NCBI GenBank assembly: GCA_013306675.1
Contig: JABLUY010000021.1
Coordinates: forward strand, 160,340-224,339
Direction: 5' to 3'
DNA from: Thraustochytrium sp. TN22
Lineage: Eukaryota > Sar > Bigyra > Thraustochytrida > Thraustochytriidae
DNA: 64,000 bases
The notes beneath the pieces were generated by a model, which was not told where the DNA came from, ran no database searches, and was given only the letters and a program-made list of their open reading frames with translations. The position numbers were made by a program, and so were the translations under genes. Of the stretch, positions 37,484 to 48,000 are shown piece after piece; the stretch's first letter is position 1, and every line of letters begins with the position of its first letter.

Positions 37484-38425
37484 ATGCAGCAAGCCGCCCT
37501 GGAGCGCGTGAAGCTGCTCTTCGACCTGCAGGGGTTCGTGGTGCTGCGCGGCGTGCTGTCGCGCGAGGAGGTGGCGGCGGCGCACGCGGCCATCGACGCG
37601 CACGAGCACAGGTGGCGCGAGCGGCGCGGCGGCGTGCGCAACAGCAAGGATGGCACGCATTTCGCTGGCGACATGAAGAACGGCAGGCTCGACATGGCCG
37701 GCATGCTAGGCTGGGAGGCGCCGCACAGAAACGTCTTCCGAAAGATGCTCGCGCACCCGGGCCTCGTACCGGTGCTGCACGAGCTCGTGGGCGAGGGCTA
37801 CCGGCTAGACCATGCGCCGCTGGTCATCGGCCAGAACTGCGGCAGCGAGGGCTTCAGCCTGCACGGCGGGCCGCTCGACAGCGCGGGCCGCTTCGTGCCG
37901 CAACTGCAGTACCGCTGCGAGCGCGGCCAAATCTTCAACTCGCTGTTGGGCGTCTCCTTCCAACTTTGCGACCATGGACCAGGCGACGGCGGCTTCTGCG
38001 TGGTGCGTGGCTCGCACAAGATGAACTTTCCCGCGTCGCGCGCCATGATGGACGGCGAGGACGCCGACTTCCTCGCCTCCTGCGTCGAGCAGCCCGCGAC
38101 GCGCGCTGGCGACGTGGTCATCTTCAGCGAGGCTACCGTGCACGGCTGCTTGCCGTGGACGCCCGAGGACCGACAGCGCCGCATCGCGCTTTACCGCTTC
38201 GCACCGGCCGGCCACGCCTTCGCGCGCGGCTACTGCTCGCCCAGCTGGCCCGCCGCCTTTACGGACGGCATGCCTGCCGAGCAGCTCGCGGTCTTGCAGC
38301 CTCCCTTCCATCCCATGTACGACCGCTGCGTGCTCTCCGCCGACGGCACTGGTGCCACCTCGAACGGCCGTGCGCAGCACAAGAAGGACTTTGATCTTGA
38401 CGTCTTCGGCACGCCCTACTACTAA
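37484..38425 (+). CDS. Phytanoyl-CoA dioxygenase (PhyH) family oxygenase
   Basis: A 313-residue Fe(II)/2-oxoglutarate-dependent dioxygenase of the PhyH superfamily. The start ATG at 37484 (MQQAALERVKLLFDLQGFVV) gives the typical N-terminus, in which the protein enters with a helix and LFDLQGFVVLRGVLS. Iron/2-oxoglutarate site elements: SLHGGPLD (candidate proximal His), GDGGFCVVRGSHKMNFP (the VPGSHK-type motif), and GDVVIFSEATVHGCLPW (distal His). Family members hydroxylate fatty acyl-CoA or other small molecules, and many algal and marine paralogues have unknown substrates. No PTS1 is visible (ends PYY). It is in tandem with the reductase gene downstream. Confidence in the family is high, in the substrate low. 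Confidence 0.85.
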   Translation: MQQAALERVKLLFDLQGFVVLRGVLSREEVAAAHAAIDAHEHRWRERRGGVRNSKDGTHFAGDMKNGRLDMAGMLGWEAPHRNVFRKMLAHPGLVPVLHELVGEGYRLDHAPLVIGQNCGSEGFSLHGGPLDSAGRFVPQLQYRCERGQIFNSLLGVSFQLCDHGPGDGGFCVVRGSHKMNFPASRAMMDGEDADFLASCVEQPATRAGDVVIFSEATVHGCLPWTPEDRQRRIALYRFAPAGHAFARGYCSPSWPAAFTDGMPAEQLAVLQPPFHPMYDRCVLSADGTGATSNGRAQHKKDFDLDVFGTPYY

Positions 38426-39138
38426 GCTTAGGCCTAAGGTGACTTTGGAACGTGCTGGCGTCAACCATCTGGAAAAACAACAAAAGCCAAATGGCAGAGT
38501 GCGCGCGGCTTGCTCACGGTCAAGCTCCGAGTCATCATCCTTCCGATTGCCGACCATGGCCAGCCTGCCACTCTGCCCGGCCCTCGTGGCCGGCTCGGAC
38601 GGACGGTCTTCGCAGTTCAAGTCCTAAGCTCGCCATCAGATCAGATCTTCGCCCAAGACCTAGTTCCCACTACGAGCCAGCAGCAGCTCTAGCTAGTAGC
38701 TAGCAGCTGAGCTGCTTGCCAGGCCTGCTCGTCCTACGGCACGCATGGATCGCTGCTCCGCTCATGCACGAAGAAGTAAGTCTGCGTCCGCTCTGGCTCG
38801 GGCTTCGGCCCGGCGTCGGCATCACGCCGATCGAGAACGAGGCCGGCCCGACCTCGAGGCTCCTCGAGGCCGCCCTCGCGGTGGCTTAATGTCGCCGCCG
38901 AACGCAGCCGGCGATGACGCAAGCCGCCGCGCAGCCGCCTCCTGCCTGCCCCACTGATCATGATAGAGGCTCGGTCCGAGTCCGACGGCACCGAGACCCA
39001 GCGCTGCGCTGCGGCCGCAGCAGACCCCCAAGCGAGCGAGCGAGCGAGCGAGCGGCGCCGGCGGCGGCGCGGCGCGAGGCCAGGCGAGGCGCGGCAGACA
39101 GCGGCGGCTCCAGAAGCAGGCACAGCAGCGGCGGGAGC
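38426..39138. other. Intergenic region before the reductase gene
   Basis: About 0.7 kb. It includes agctagt/agctg short repeats (38685-38715) and an (AGCG)n run at 39030-39053 near the next gene. No gene is supported. Confidence 0.5.
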
Positions 39139-40319
39139 ATGCGGGCCGTGGTGTACACGGAGCGCGGCGGGCCGGACGTGCTCAAGGTGGTCCAAGACTT
39201 CGCGGCGCCGACGCGCAAGGCTGGCGAGCTGCTGGTGCGCGTTCTGGCGACCTCGGTGAACCCGGTCGACTGGAAGCTGCGCCAGGCGCGCGCGCTGTTC
39301 TTCTTTCCCAACCCCAAGGTCGTCGGCTGCGATGTGTGTGGCGTGGTGGAGGAGGCGGACGCCGGCTCGCGCTACAGCAAGGGCGACCGCGTCTTCTTCA
39401 TGCTGCCCATCGTTGCGCAGCAGGGTGGTTGCGCGGACCTGGTGACGGTGAAAGAGTCGCACGCCGGCCTGGCTCCGCAGTCGCTCGACGACGAGCAGGC
39501 TGCCTCCCTCCCGCTCGTGGGCCAGACTGTGCTGCAGGGCTTCGAGGCCGCCGGCATCTCGGAGGCGCTCCGCGGTCAGAACAAGAGCATTCTCAGTAAG
39601 TGACTTGCGTCAAGGTCATCATCGAGGTGGTTAGCTCGCTGCGCCAATGCTGAAAGCTGACTCTCCTCTCCCCCTCTCTCTCTGTCTCTCTCTCTCTACT
39701 CCGCGCGCGCGCGCACGCAGTTCACGCTGGCGCGGGAGGCGTTGGCAGCGTGGCCATCCAGGTGGCCAAGCACTTCGGTCTGTACGTTTACACGACATGC
39801 TCGGAGCGCAACATCGACTTTGTGCGGTCGCTCGGCGCGGACCGTCCCATCGACTACAAGAAGGAAGCCTTCGAGGAGGTGGCCCAAGGCGTGGACTTTA
39901 TCTTAGACCTCATGGGAGGTGACTATGAGCTGCGCGGCATGAAGTGCATCAAGCCGGAGGGCTTTTACATCAATGTCATGAACTCGGGCTGGGCCACCAA
40001 GGTGGCCTCGGAGCTGGCCATCCCGGACGGCGTCACGGGCGTTGACAGCGCTCTGGGCAACATCCTCGGTTACGCCTATGCGGCTTACCGAAAGCTTGCC
40101 GCACCCGTTGTGGGCCCTCGCTACTACTTCAACGTGGTCATGCCCCGCGCCGCCACCCTGAGTGTCCTGGCCAAGCTCGCGGATGAAGGCGCTGTCAAGC
40201 CCATCATCGACTCGGTTTTTACGCTCGAGCAGACCGCCGACGCGCACCGCCGCATCCAAGAGGGTCACGCGCGGGGCAAGGTCGTCATTCGCGTCGCGGA
40301 CCGGCTGTCTAGCCTGTGA
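39139..40319 (+). CDS. Medium-chain dehydrogenase/reductase (quinone-oxidoreductase/RTN4IP1-like), two exons
   Basis: Exon 1 runs 39139-39595 and exon 2 39721-40319, separated by a 125-bp intron with GTAAGT donor and a long CT tract ending in CAG at 39720. The joined product has 351 residues. It starts MRAVVYTERGGPDVLKVV, the MDR N-terminus, continues with SVNPVDWKLR and VVGCDVCGVVE, and across the splice junction makes HAGAGGVGSVAIQVAK, the NADP-binding motif. LGADRPIDYKKE follows and the C-terminus has VFTLEQTADAHRRIQEG and GKVVIRV. The structural zinc Cys cluster of alcohol dehydrogenases is absent, so it is a zinc-independent NAD(P)H-dependent quinone or enone reductase. The substrate is not known. 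It is convergent with the NACHT gene, 199 bp between stops. Confidence 0.9.
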
Positions 40320-40518
40320 TCGCGTGACTCTGCCGCATGATGGAAGGAACGAAGGAATGAATGAAAAAATGAACAACCTTGTGCTTCAGTTGGCCTTGGC
40401 CTGCTAAGTAAAAAAAGTGAAAGTGGCTAGATCTGTCGGCATTCGTCGAGAGTCAACGAATGCATCTGAATATTCGCGGGTGACTCATGAAAGAAGGTAA
40501 GATAAACATCTAAGAGGG

Positions 40519-43500
40519 CTAACCAATGTACTTCAAAAAGTGCACGGCACCAGAACAGTCGCCCACGACCAAGTTCTCCCCATCGCCATTCGCAAATCTC
40601 GCCCAGCACGTGCTGAAGATGTCTGCATCGGTGGTGAAGCCGACCCCCGCGATCTCCAGGTGCACGCCGTTGCGAACCGAGGCGCCTACTGCGTCTGAGG
40701 GCTCGTCCAGGGGGGCGAAGGTGCTCAAGTCTGTATAGTGCACCTCTCCGTCGCGTCCACGGCTCTCGATCACGCCATTCCTCACAGAAACCCGCACGAC
40801 GCTCGAACGGTGCTGCCGGGTGCGCACATTCAGCCTCTCCCCAGTGTTGAGTTTCCAGGTACAGATACTGCCGTCCTCCGTCCCGGTGATCACCTTGGCC
40901 CCGCTTAGGGCCACGGCCCGTACCGCGTGCGCGTGCGGCGTGAGTGTAAAGCGGCAGTCTCCGGTTTGCGCGTCCCAAACACGAGCTGTCCTGTCCTCGG
41001 ACCCGGTCACGATGTCATCCCCAGCCAGGGCCAGTGCCACCACCGAGCCACCGTGGCCCCTGAGCACGTGGAGCTCCGCGTTGACGTTCGGGCCGGCGTA
41101 AGCGTCCCAAAGGCGGGCAGTGTTGTCCGCGGATCCGGAAAGGATGCGGTCCCCTTTGAGAACGACGGCCTTGACTGAGTTCTCGTGATTCTCCAGCACG
41201 CGAATGACCCCGCCGTCTCTCACGTTCCAGAGACGCACCGTCTGGTCGAAGGATCCCGAGACCAGCCGGTTGGACTCCAGCGAGAGGTCCTCGACTCTTC
41301 CAGTGTGGCCTTCGAGCACGTGCCTCAGCTCGCCCGTATTTGCGTCCCAGATACAAATGGTGTTGTCCTCGGACCCTGTTGCGACGCGTAGGCCGTCCAC
41401 CGCAACACAGTGGACCGCCGCGCTGTGGCGCTCCTGGCGCAGCGCGGGCCCTGGGTTCGCGTCCCACAAGCGCACCGCCCTATCCGCCGACCCGGACAAG
41501 ATGCGCCCGTCCTGGATGTCCACGGCTGTGACGCGTGCACTATGCCCGTAGAGCAGCAGCTCCAGGGTGCCCGTCACTAGGTCCCAGACGTAGATGGCGT
41601 TGGACACCGTGCCAGCCACAACGTAGCCGCCCGAGACAGCCAGACAAACGGCGCGTACCTCGCCGCCCTCGAGGCGCTGTAGCTCTTCGCCGGTCTCCAA
41701 GTCCCACACCCGGGGTGGATCTCGATTGCCAGCCGAGACAATGCGGCCTTGCCCGACGGCAACGCTCGTCAGCGGCGTGTTGTGGACTCCGATCGTACGG
41801 TGCAGGAATTCCGAATCATCAGCCTTCTCCAGATCCCACACCCGGACCTTCCTGTCAAGAGCCCCACTAACGACGTTCCTCCCGTTGACAGTGAATACAA
41901 TGTCCACAAATGAGTCGCCGGAAACAACCGGCATGAGCCGGCGCAGTTCGCCCGTGCCAGCGTCCCAGATGCGCAGCTCATTGCGTGCTCCGGTGGCCAG
42001 CAGGTCTCCGTGTGGCGACACCGCCACGCAACGCACTGGGCCCTCATGCCCGTCCAGCGTGTGTACGAGTCGTCCCTCGTCCGCGTTCCAGATGTACGCC
42101 CGACCCTGGTCTCCGCCGCCCACAAGGAGCTTGGACTTATCCGGGTAGGCGGCCATCGAGTTGACGCGATCGCCATCGAGCGCGTAAAGATCGACCTCTT
42201 GGCCCGCGTCCGTGTCCCAGATGCGCACGGCGTCGTCGAGGCCGCCCGAGGCCACCAGGCTGCCGGAGAGGAACGCGGTGCAGGTCACGTGGTACGTGTG
42301 TCCACGCATCGTCTGCAAGAGCGGGTCGCGCGGCAGCGTGAGGCTCGGCATGCGCGGCTCCAGCCAGGCCTCTTCGGGCGGCTCCAGCAACGCGCGAAGC
42401 GGGTTACCGGGGGGCATGCGAGCCTTGATTTGGCTCGCCAGTTGGCGCGGGTCCCAGGCCAGCGCCTCCACGGCCTTGCCTACGAAGCGAACCGTGGCCG
42501 CGTCCAGGATACCCTGCTCGCGACAGTCGCGCAGGACGGCCCCGAGCATCGCGCGTCGCACCTCGCGGTCTTCCTCCACAGCGACGAGGCCGCGCAGCCA
42601 GCGAAAGTCCCGCAGAACCCTGAGCGCCTCGTCATGTTGGCCGCTGGCCGCCAGATGGTACACCAGGTCCTTGCGGGAGCGTGGGCTCAGCTCCCCGACA
42701 CGCTCGAGCTCCTCGGCAAAGGTGGCGTGACTTTCCCTGAATGTCGCCGCGTCCGCCGCCACGAGCCATTCTGGCTGCAGCTTGTGTACCATGCGCAGAA
42801 GCTCAACGTCGACAACATCCACACGCGATTTGCGCAAAATCTTGGCGCAGAGGACCGCCGACAGCGGCTCGCGCGCCACGCGGAGCGCGCTCATCAGGTG
42901 CTCGTATCTGCCGCCAGCGAGGTGCTCCAGCGCACCTCTAAAGAGCGAGCCGAGCGAGTGGCCGTGCAAGCTACTGGCGACGATGGCAGGCCCATCACCG
43001 GCGGCGTCCCCGGAAGCGGCGGCATGCGCGTCCAGCTTGTACTGCAGCACGGTGGCGTACAGGAAGCGCCCCCTGGCGCGGATGAGGATGTTTTCCACGG
43101 CCTGCTGCAGCGCGCGGCCGCTGTCCAGGTAAGGGCGCAGCTTGATCTCCACAAAGGTCTTCAGGTCGCGCTCGCCGGCGTTGTCTGGCGAGCCAGGGCT
43201 TAGATCGATCGTCCTGCCTTGGTCCGCATCGAGCGACGTCCTTGAGGAGACGAGGAGGAGGAGCCAGTCCGGTGTGCTGGCCTCCCACTCGTAATGCACA
43301 ATGTGCAGGAGCGCCGCCCGCTGCGCCGGCATGCACTCGTCAATACCATCGAGGATTACGATGATACGAATCGGGGGAGCGCCGCCGCGCTCGCTTGGCT
43401 CCACAATCATTCGCCGGAAGACCGCGAGCACATTCTTCTTATCACGCACGCCTGGCGCAATGCGGCCCGCCGCTGAGCGGGGCAGCGTGCCGGTACGGCC

Positions 43501-44406
43501 GCCCGTCGGCAGGGACGCGCTCGTGCCGGTGCGCGTAGACACCGAAGCCGCCTCGCCCCCGATCTGCGAGTCCTGCTCCAGCTCGGCTTCGCGCTCGGCG
43601 TCACGAGCGCCTTGCAGCTGCGCAGCAAAGCCCGGATGGACCTCGGCAATCTGATCCGCCACCGACTTGAGGCATGCCAGAACATCCGAGGCGGACGGGT
43701 CGTCGTAGCGGAAGAAGTGAGCGGCTCCGACTGCGGCAGGCGGCCCCGAGATGCGCCGCGACACGCGTTGCCGCAGCGTCGTGGTCCCTCTCCTTGCTGT
43801 GAACCCAAGCAAGCCCGACTCTGCGCAGACCTTGCCCAGGACGACCGACTTGCCCACGCCGGCCGGCCCGTGGAGCACCTTCACGCGGACTCTGTTTCTC
43901 CACTCGAGGCACTTTCTTCTCGCCGAGACGCGCGTGCCCTCCACGTGCTCGAGCGCTCTCTTGCGCCCCTCCAGCGCCGCCGGGCTGAGTGATTTCTCGC
44001 GAGCCAAGCCCTTTTCGCGCAGGGTATTTGCCATCATGTTCAAGGACGCCGCCTTGGGAAGAAAGTGGCTTTGAAAGACGAGCCCGAGCGCGCCCGCGCG
44101 GAAGCGGGCCGCGTCGCCCTGGTTAATGTCGCCCGCGTCGTCCTGGGGAATGGCCACCGCCACCATGCGCTCCGGCATGTGCAGGCTCGCAAACGCGAAC
44201 TCCCGCCAGCACCGCCCGCGCTTTGCGTCCACGTCCTCGTAGTACTCGCGTGTCAGGCACACCAGCACGGCGTCGCACGAGCCGATCTCGGTTGCCAGTG
44301 TCAGCCCCTCCTGACGGCGCACCCAGTCTTGCATTTCGTCGTCCCCCTCGTCCCTCTGCACAAGCGACACATACACGGCCACGCGCCGCGCCGTCATGTC
44401 CTCCAT
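40519..44406 (-). CDS. TIR-like/NACHT/WD40 STAND NTPase (intronless)
   Basis: A 1,295-residue signal-transduction ATPase. The N-terminal ~130 residues resemble a compact TIR domain: a hydrophobic strand VAVYVSL, then CDAVLVCLTREYY and CWREFAFASL, which would carry the TIR Glu, then RMVAVAIPQ. The segment between the first strand and CDAVLV is shorter than usual. The NACHT module has the P-loop GPAGVGKS near residue 180 and a Walker B strand IIVILDGIDEC near 350, followed by LLVSSRTSL. From about 685 to the end there are about 14 WD40 blades (RIWDTDAG, RLWDANPG, RVWDAQTG and others), enough for two seven-blade propellers. Such proteins act as oligomerising sensors in fungi, animals and bacteria (programmed cell death or immunity); here that role is inference. 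The ATG is at 44406. Confidence 0.85.
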   Translation of the reverse strand: MEDMTARRVAVYVSLVQRDEGDDEMQDWVRRQEGLTLATEIGSCDAVLVCLTREYYEDVDAKRGRCWREFAFASLHMPERMVAVAIPQDDAGDINQGDAARFRAGALGLVFQSHFLPKAASLNMMANTLREKGLAREKSLSPAALEGRKRALEHVEGTRVSARRKCLEWRNRVRVKVLHGPAGVGKSVVLGKVCAESGLLGFTARRGTTTLRQRVSRRISGPPAAVGAAHFFRYDDPSASDVLACLKSVADQIAEVHPGFAAQLQGARDAEREAELEQDSQIGGEAASVSTRTGTSASLPTGGRTGTLPRSAAGRIAPGVRDKKNVLAVFRRMIVEPSERGGAPPIRIIVILDGIDECMPAQRAALLHIVHYEWEASTPDWLLLLVSSRTSLDADQGRTIDLSPGSPDNAGERDLKTFVEIKLRPYLDSGRALQQAVENILIRARGRFLYATVLQYKLDAHAAASGDAAGDGPAIVASSLHGHSLGSLFRGALEHLAGGRYEHLMSALRVAREPLSAVLCAKILRKSRVDVVDVELLRMVHKLQPEWLVAADAATFRESHATFAEELERVGELSPRSRKDLVYHLAASGQHDEALRVLRDFRWLRGLVAVEEDREVRRAMLGAVLRDCREQGILDAATVRFVGKAVEALAWDPRQLASQIKARMPPGNPLRALLEPPEEAWLEPRMPSLTLPRDPLLQTMRGHTYHVTCTAFLSGSLVASGGLDDAVRIWDTDAGQEVDLYALDGDRVNSMAAYPDKSKLLVGGGDQGRAYIWNADEGRLVHTLDGHEGPVRCVAVSPHGDLLATGARNELRIWDAGTGELRRLMPVVSGDSFVDIVFTVNGRNVVSGALDRKVRVWDLEKADDSEFLHRTIGVHNTPLTSVAVGQGRIVSAGNRDPPRVWDLETGEELQRLEGGEVRAVCLAVSGGYVVAGTVSNAIYVWDLVTGTLELLLYGHSARVTAVDIQDGRILSGSADRAVRLWDANPGPALRQERHSAAVHCVAVDGLRVATGSEDNTICIWDANTGELRHVLEGHTGRVEDLSLESNRLVSGSFDQTVRLWNVRDGGVIRVLENHENSVKAVVLKGDRILSGSADNTARLWDAYAGPNVNAELHVLRGHGGSVVALALAGDDIVTGSEDRTARVWDAQTGDCRFTLTPHAHAVRAVALSGAKVITGTEDGSICTWKLNTGERLNVRTRQHRSSVVRVSVRNGVIESRGRDGEVHYTDLSTFAPLDEPSDAVGASVRNGVHLEIAGVGFTTDADIFSTCWARFANGDGENLVVGDCSGAVHFLKYIG

Positions 44407-45013
44407 TTCGTCGACTCCCTGCTCTGCGCGTTGCCGGAGCTGCTCTTCGCTTCTGCTCCTCTCCGCTTCTCCTCTCCGCGCCTCGCAGCCAGCCAGCCGC
44501 GCGCGGCCTGCCTGCCTGCCTGCCGGGCCTGCTCTGCGGTGTCTGCACCCCTCCGCCTGGCGCCGCCGGCGCGCGCGTTGCGTGTCTGCGACCCTCGCAG
44601 CGCGCGAGCTCTTGCCGCCAGCTAGCTAGCTAGCTAGCGATTCCGGCGGCCGCATTGGAACCGCAAAATGCAGCACGTGCTGGCGCTGGCAGCAGTGGCA
44701 GCACGTGCAGGACTGCGGTTCGCGGGACTGCGGTTCGCAGCGCAGCCGCAAAGCGCCGCAAATGAGGTCCAGCTGTCTGTCCAGGCTGAGACTGGGTAGC
44801 GGTGCTCGCTGGCGCGGCGTGGCGCGGCGCGGCGCGGCGCGGCGCGGTCACGGTGGCGGCGGCCCGCGAATCGTTGGTCTGCCTGCCGGTGGCTCGCTCT
44901 GGCATCAGAAGATGAAGAAAGCGGTCGAAGTTCTTTTGGCGGATGGCTACTGGCACCACGAGGGCGGGGGAGGGTACCCGTACCTGCACCGCCAGGGTAC
45001 AGTTGTGTGTTAT
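44407..45013. other. Gap between NACHT gene start and pecanex gene end
   Basis: About 0.6 kb. It holds (CTAG)n at about 44621-44638 and a (GGCGC)n array at 44811-44847. A plus-strand open frame (about 44705-45097) lacks conserved features and overlaps the pecanex end, so I do not call it. Confidence 0.5.
44811..44847. repeat. (GGCGC)n pentanucleotide repeat
   Basis: A third occurrence of the ggcgc motif array, about 400 bp upstream of the NACHT-gene ATG. Confidence 0.9.
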
Positions 45014-48000
45014 CTACAGAAGCAGCGGGCCGCTGGCGAAGACGGGGTAGCCGAGCGGCGGATCGGCGGCCTGCACGAAGAGGTTGCGCAGGAGTAAGGG
45101 GTGCGCCTGGATGGAATAGCGCTCCTCGTCGTCGTTGGTGAAGAAGAGCAGCTCCATGGCCAGGCAGGCCCAGAAGCCCCGCACGACGGCCGGGCGCAAG
45201 CGACAAACGCAGCACCTGGTGTCCGCATCCAGGGATACCTGCACGAGCCCAAGGCGGACCTGCGCCTGCTCGCGCAGTGCCAAGAGATGCGGCACCTCGT
45301 GCAGCAGAGCGCGGCGCCACGCAGGCTCTGTCTCGCTGCCGAGGTGCCAGGAAGCCTGTACATGGCGGAGCGAGGCGCGGCAGGCCGCCAAGTCGGTGAG
45401 CGACGGGTCCGGGTCCCCCAGCAGGTAGGCATCGAGCGCGAGCTTGAAGGCCGTCCGGAAGCTGGAGCCAAGCAGCCCGCTCTCGCCGGCCACCACTGAG
45501 GCCGGGCCGAGGCCCGCGAAGCAGGAGGCCACAAAGGCGGGCCGTGCCAGGCCCAGCTCTCCGCCGAATGACGCCTGGACGCCCTGCACGGCGCTCGTTG
45601 CCTTGGCTTCTTGCGTCCTGCCCATTGCGACCTGCTGCTCCTCCTCGAACGGCGAGAGCGCCTCTTCGGCGTCGCGGATGGTATTGGGGGCGCTCATAAA
45701 CAGCGGACTCGGCTCCGGGCTCTGCTGCTGCTTGAAAGAGGGGCTCGCGAGCGCCGGGCTGAGGTCCAGGCTCCTGCTCGTGCTGGGAGGCGAGGCCGGT
45801 GAGGCTTTGGATGTGCGTGGAGAGAGAACTGGCATGGCAGCAACGCGGACCTCTGGCCGGCCTTTGGGTTCTTCGTCTTCGAAGGAGACGGCGCTGCTGG
45901 CTGGGCTAGCCGCCTCTTCCCGGCGCGACTGAGGTGGGGGATCGAAGGCATCCTGGCCAAAGAACTCATCTAGCCAATCCAGATTCTCACTTGGCGTGCG
46001 CGCGTCCATTTCGGCTGGCGCAGGTGGCGCAGACTCTTCTTCGCTTGGCGTCTTGACAACATGGCCTGCACCATCGTCGAAGACATGCGAGCCGAAGAGC
46101 TCTCCGATCCAGTCGGAGTTGCTCTCGAGAGGAGCGCAGGGCGCATTGGCGGGCAGCAGCGCGCCCGGGGTCGCAGAGGGCTCTGGAAGGTGGCGTTCTA
46201 AAGGACAGGAGCGTCCCGCTTTGTCTTCAAGCTGCGCCACCGTGTGGTGGTGCTCTGGTGGGTCCACAGGTGACGGTCGCGCCAGACTAGAGGCGGTGCT
46301 CTTCGTGTTGTCGACGTGGTCGCTGCCATTGATGGCGTCGTCGTCGTCGCTAAGACCGAGGTCCTCCAGCTGGAAGCCGTCCAGCTCATCGAGCAGCTCA
46401 TCGATGTCGAAGTCGTCTCCGACAGGCCCGGCGGGCCCGGCAGGGCCATGTAGAGCGCTCTTTCGCCGTGCACCTCGGTCGCCATCGAGGTAGCGCCACC
46501 AGTGCGTGAGCAGCGCGTCGTCCGTGCTGCTCGTGCGGGGCGACACATGGTTTGCAAAGGGAGCGCTCGACAGCAGCTCGGGCCGGGCATGCACGTTTTC
46601 CAGAAGCACGAGCCCGATCGTCTTGTGCAAGAGGCGGCCCATTTCTGGGTGGCCGATGACGCCGGCGAGGCTGACGTTGGACTGCGAGTAGGCGCACAGG
46701 CGCAGGTCAAAGAGAGGCTGCGCCACGCTGGCGCTGAGTGGCCGGTGGCAGCGAGCGAAGTCGGCAGCGCGGGCATCGCGCACTAGGGTGTCCAGGTGGC
46801 CGGCCTCGACGTTGTGGCAGCTTGTTGGCTCCTGCAACTCAAGACCCTTGACCTGCAGTACTCGATAGCCGCGCTCGTGCTCGAGCACGTGCACCCAGAC
46901 AATCATCTTTTCAAAGCGCACGAGCAAAAAGCAGGTGCCGAGTCTCGAGCCGGACTCCCGGAGATGGTCCTTGAGCGCTTCGAGGAGCCGTGGCGTCACC
47001 TGTGCATAGTAGCCGGCATCAGGGTGCGAGTGGCCGGGGTGGGTTGGGGCGCGGCCTGGCCACTGGCGCCGCGGACGAGGAAAGCCCGCCAAAAAGACGC
47101 CGCCGCCTGCGATGGGCACGTATGGGCCCCCCAGCGCGGCCGCCGCGACAGCCATAGCTGGGTTCCAGGTCGGGATGGCCAGTACGCAAAGCAATCGCTT
47201 CCAGCCGCTCAGGCGGAGCTTCGAATCACGCAGGGCCGTAGCCGTGTGGACCGTCATGAACCACAGGTTTCCAGCCGTCTCCTGGGCGACACCAACCGCC
47301 CAGCCCGCGAGCGCGACGATCGCTGCCAGCTCGGCGCCGTGGACCGCCGCGTCCCTGGACAGCGTCACCACAGCCAGCGTCAGGGCGAGCTCCAAGCATG
47401 CCATGGCGGGGCAGGTGACAGTGACGCGGGCACACCGCAGGAGCCCAACGCTCTGGAGGACTGTTCTCCAGAGGACGCTCTGCGCTGCGACGCAATACCC
47501 AGCAACGCTGGCGAAGGCCCAGAAGACGACGAGCACGCTGGCCACGTCCTGGGCGTGCGGGCCGGCCCGCGTCGCTACGGCAGATGCACAACCCAGGAGG
47601 ACCGCGCCGGTGAGAGCTGCTTCGCGCGGGACGTGTGGTGCAGCGAAGGATCCGAGGCCGCCCGCCGCGCCGCAAAGCACCACAAGTGCAAGTTCATGGA
47701 GCCGCAGCGGGGCGTGCGCAGCCGCGACGTCGAGCTTCTCCACGGATGCTTGGCGCCGCAGTGCGGCCGGTACGCGCCACAGAGTGCCAACGCTGAGCCC
47801 CGCCCCGAGCAGCGCAGCGATGCCCGAGGCTGCAGGGTGTGCCAGAGTTTTACCCGCCACAACAGCGAGCACAGCGGCCAGTACTCCTTGCGCGCCATGC
47901 GCGAGGAGACGGCTGGTCGACGCTGCTGCCGTGCCACCGAGCCCATGCATGAGGATAAACTCGAGGCTCCACTCGGCGAGTGCCTCGATGCCGGGCAGGA

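Noticed and set aside
38734-39462. Minus-strand ORF of 242 residues across the reductase exon 1
   Set aside because: Antisense of exon 1 plus upstream sequence; no family features.
42010-43203. Plus-strand ORF of 397 residues within the NACHT gene
   Set aside because: Shadow frame of the WD40/NACHT coding strand with no recognisable domain.
44705-45097. Plus-strand ORF of 130 residues between NACHT and pecanex genes
   Set aside because: Overlaps the pecanex 3' end, contains the (GGCGC)n run and shows no conserved motif.
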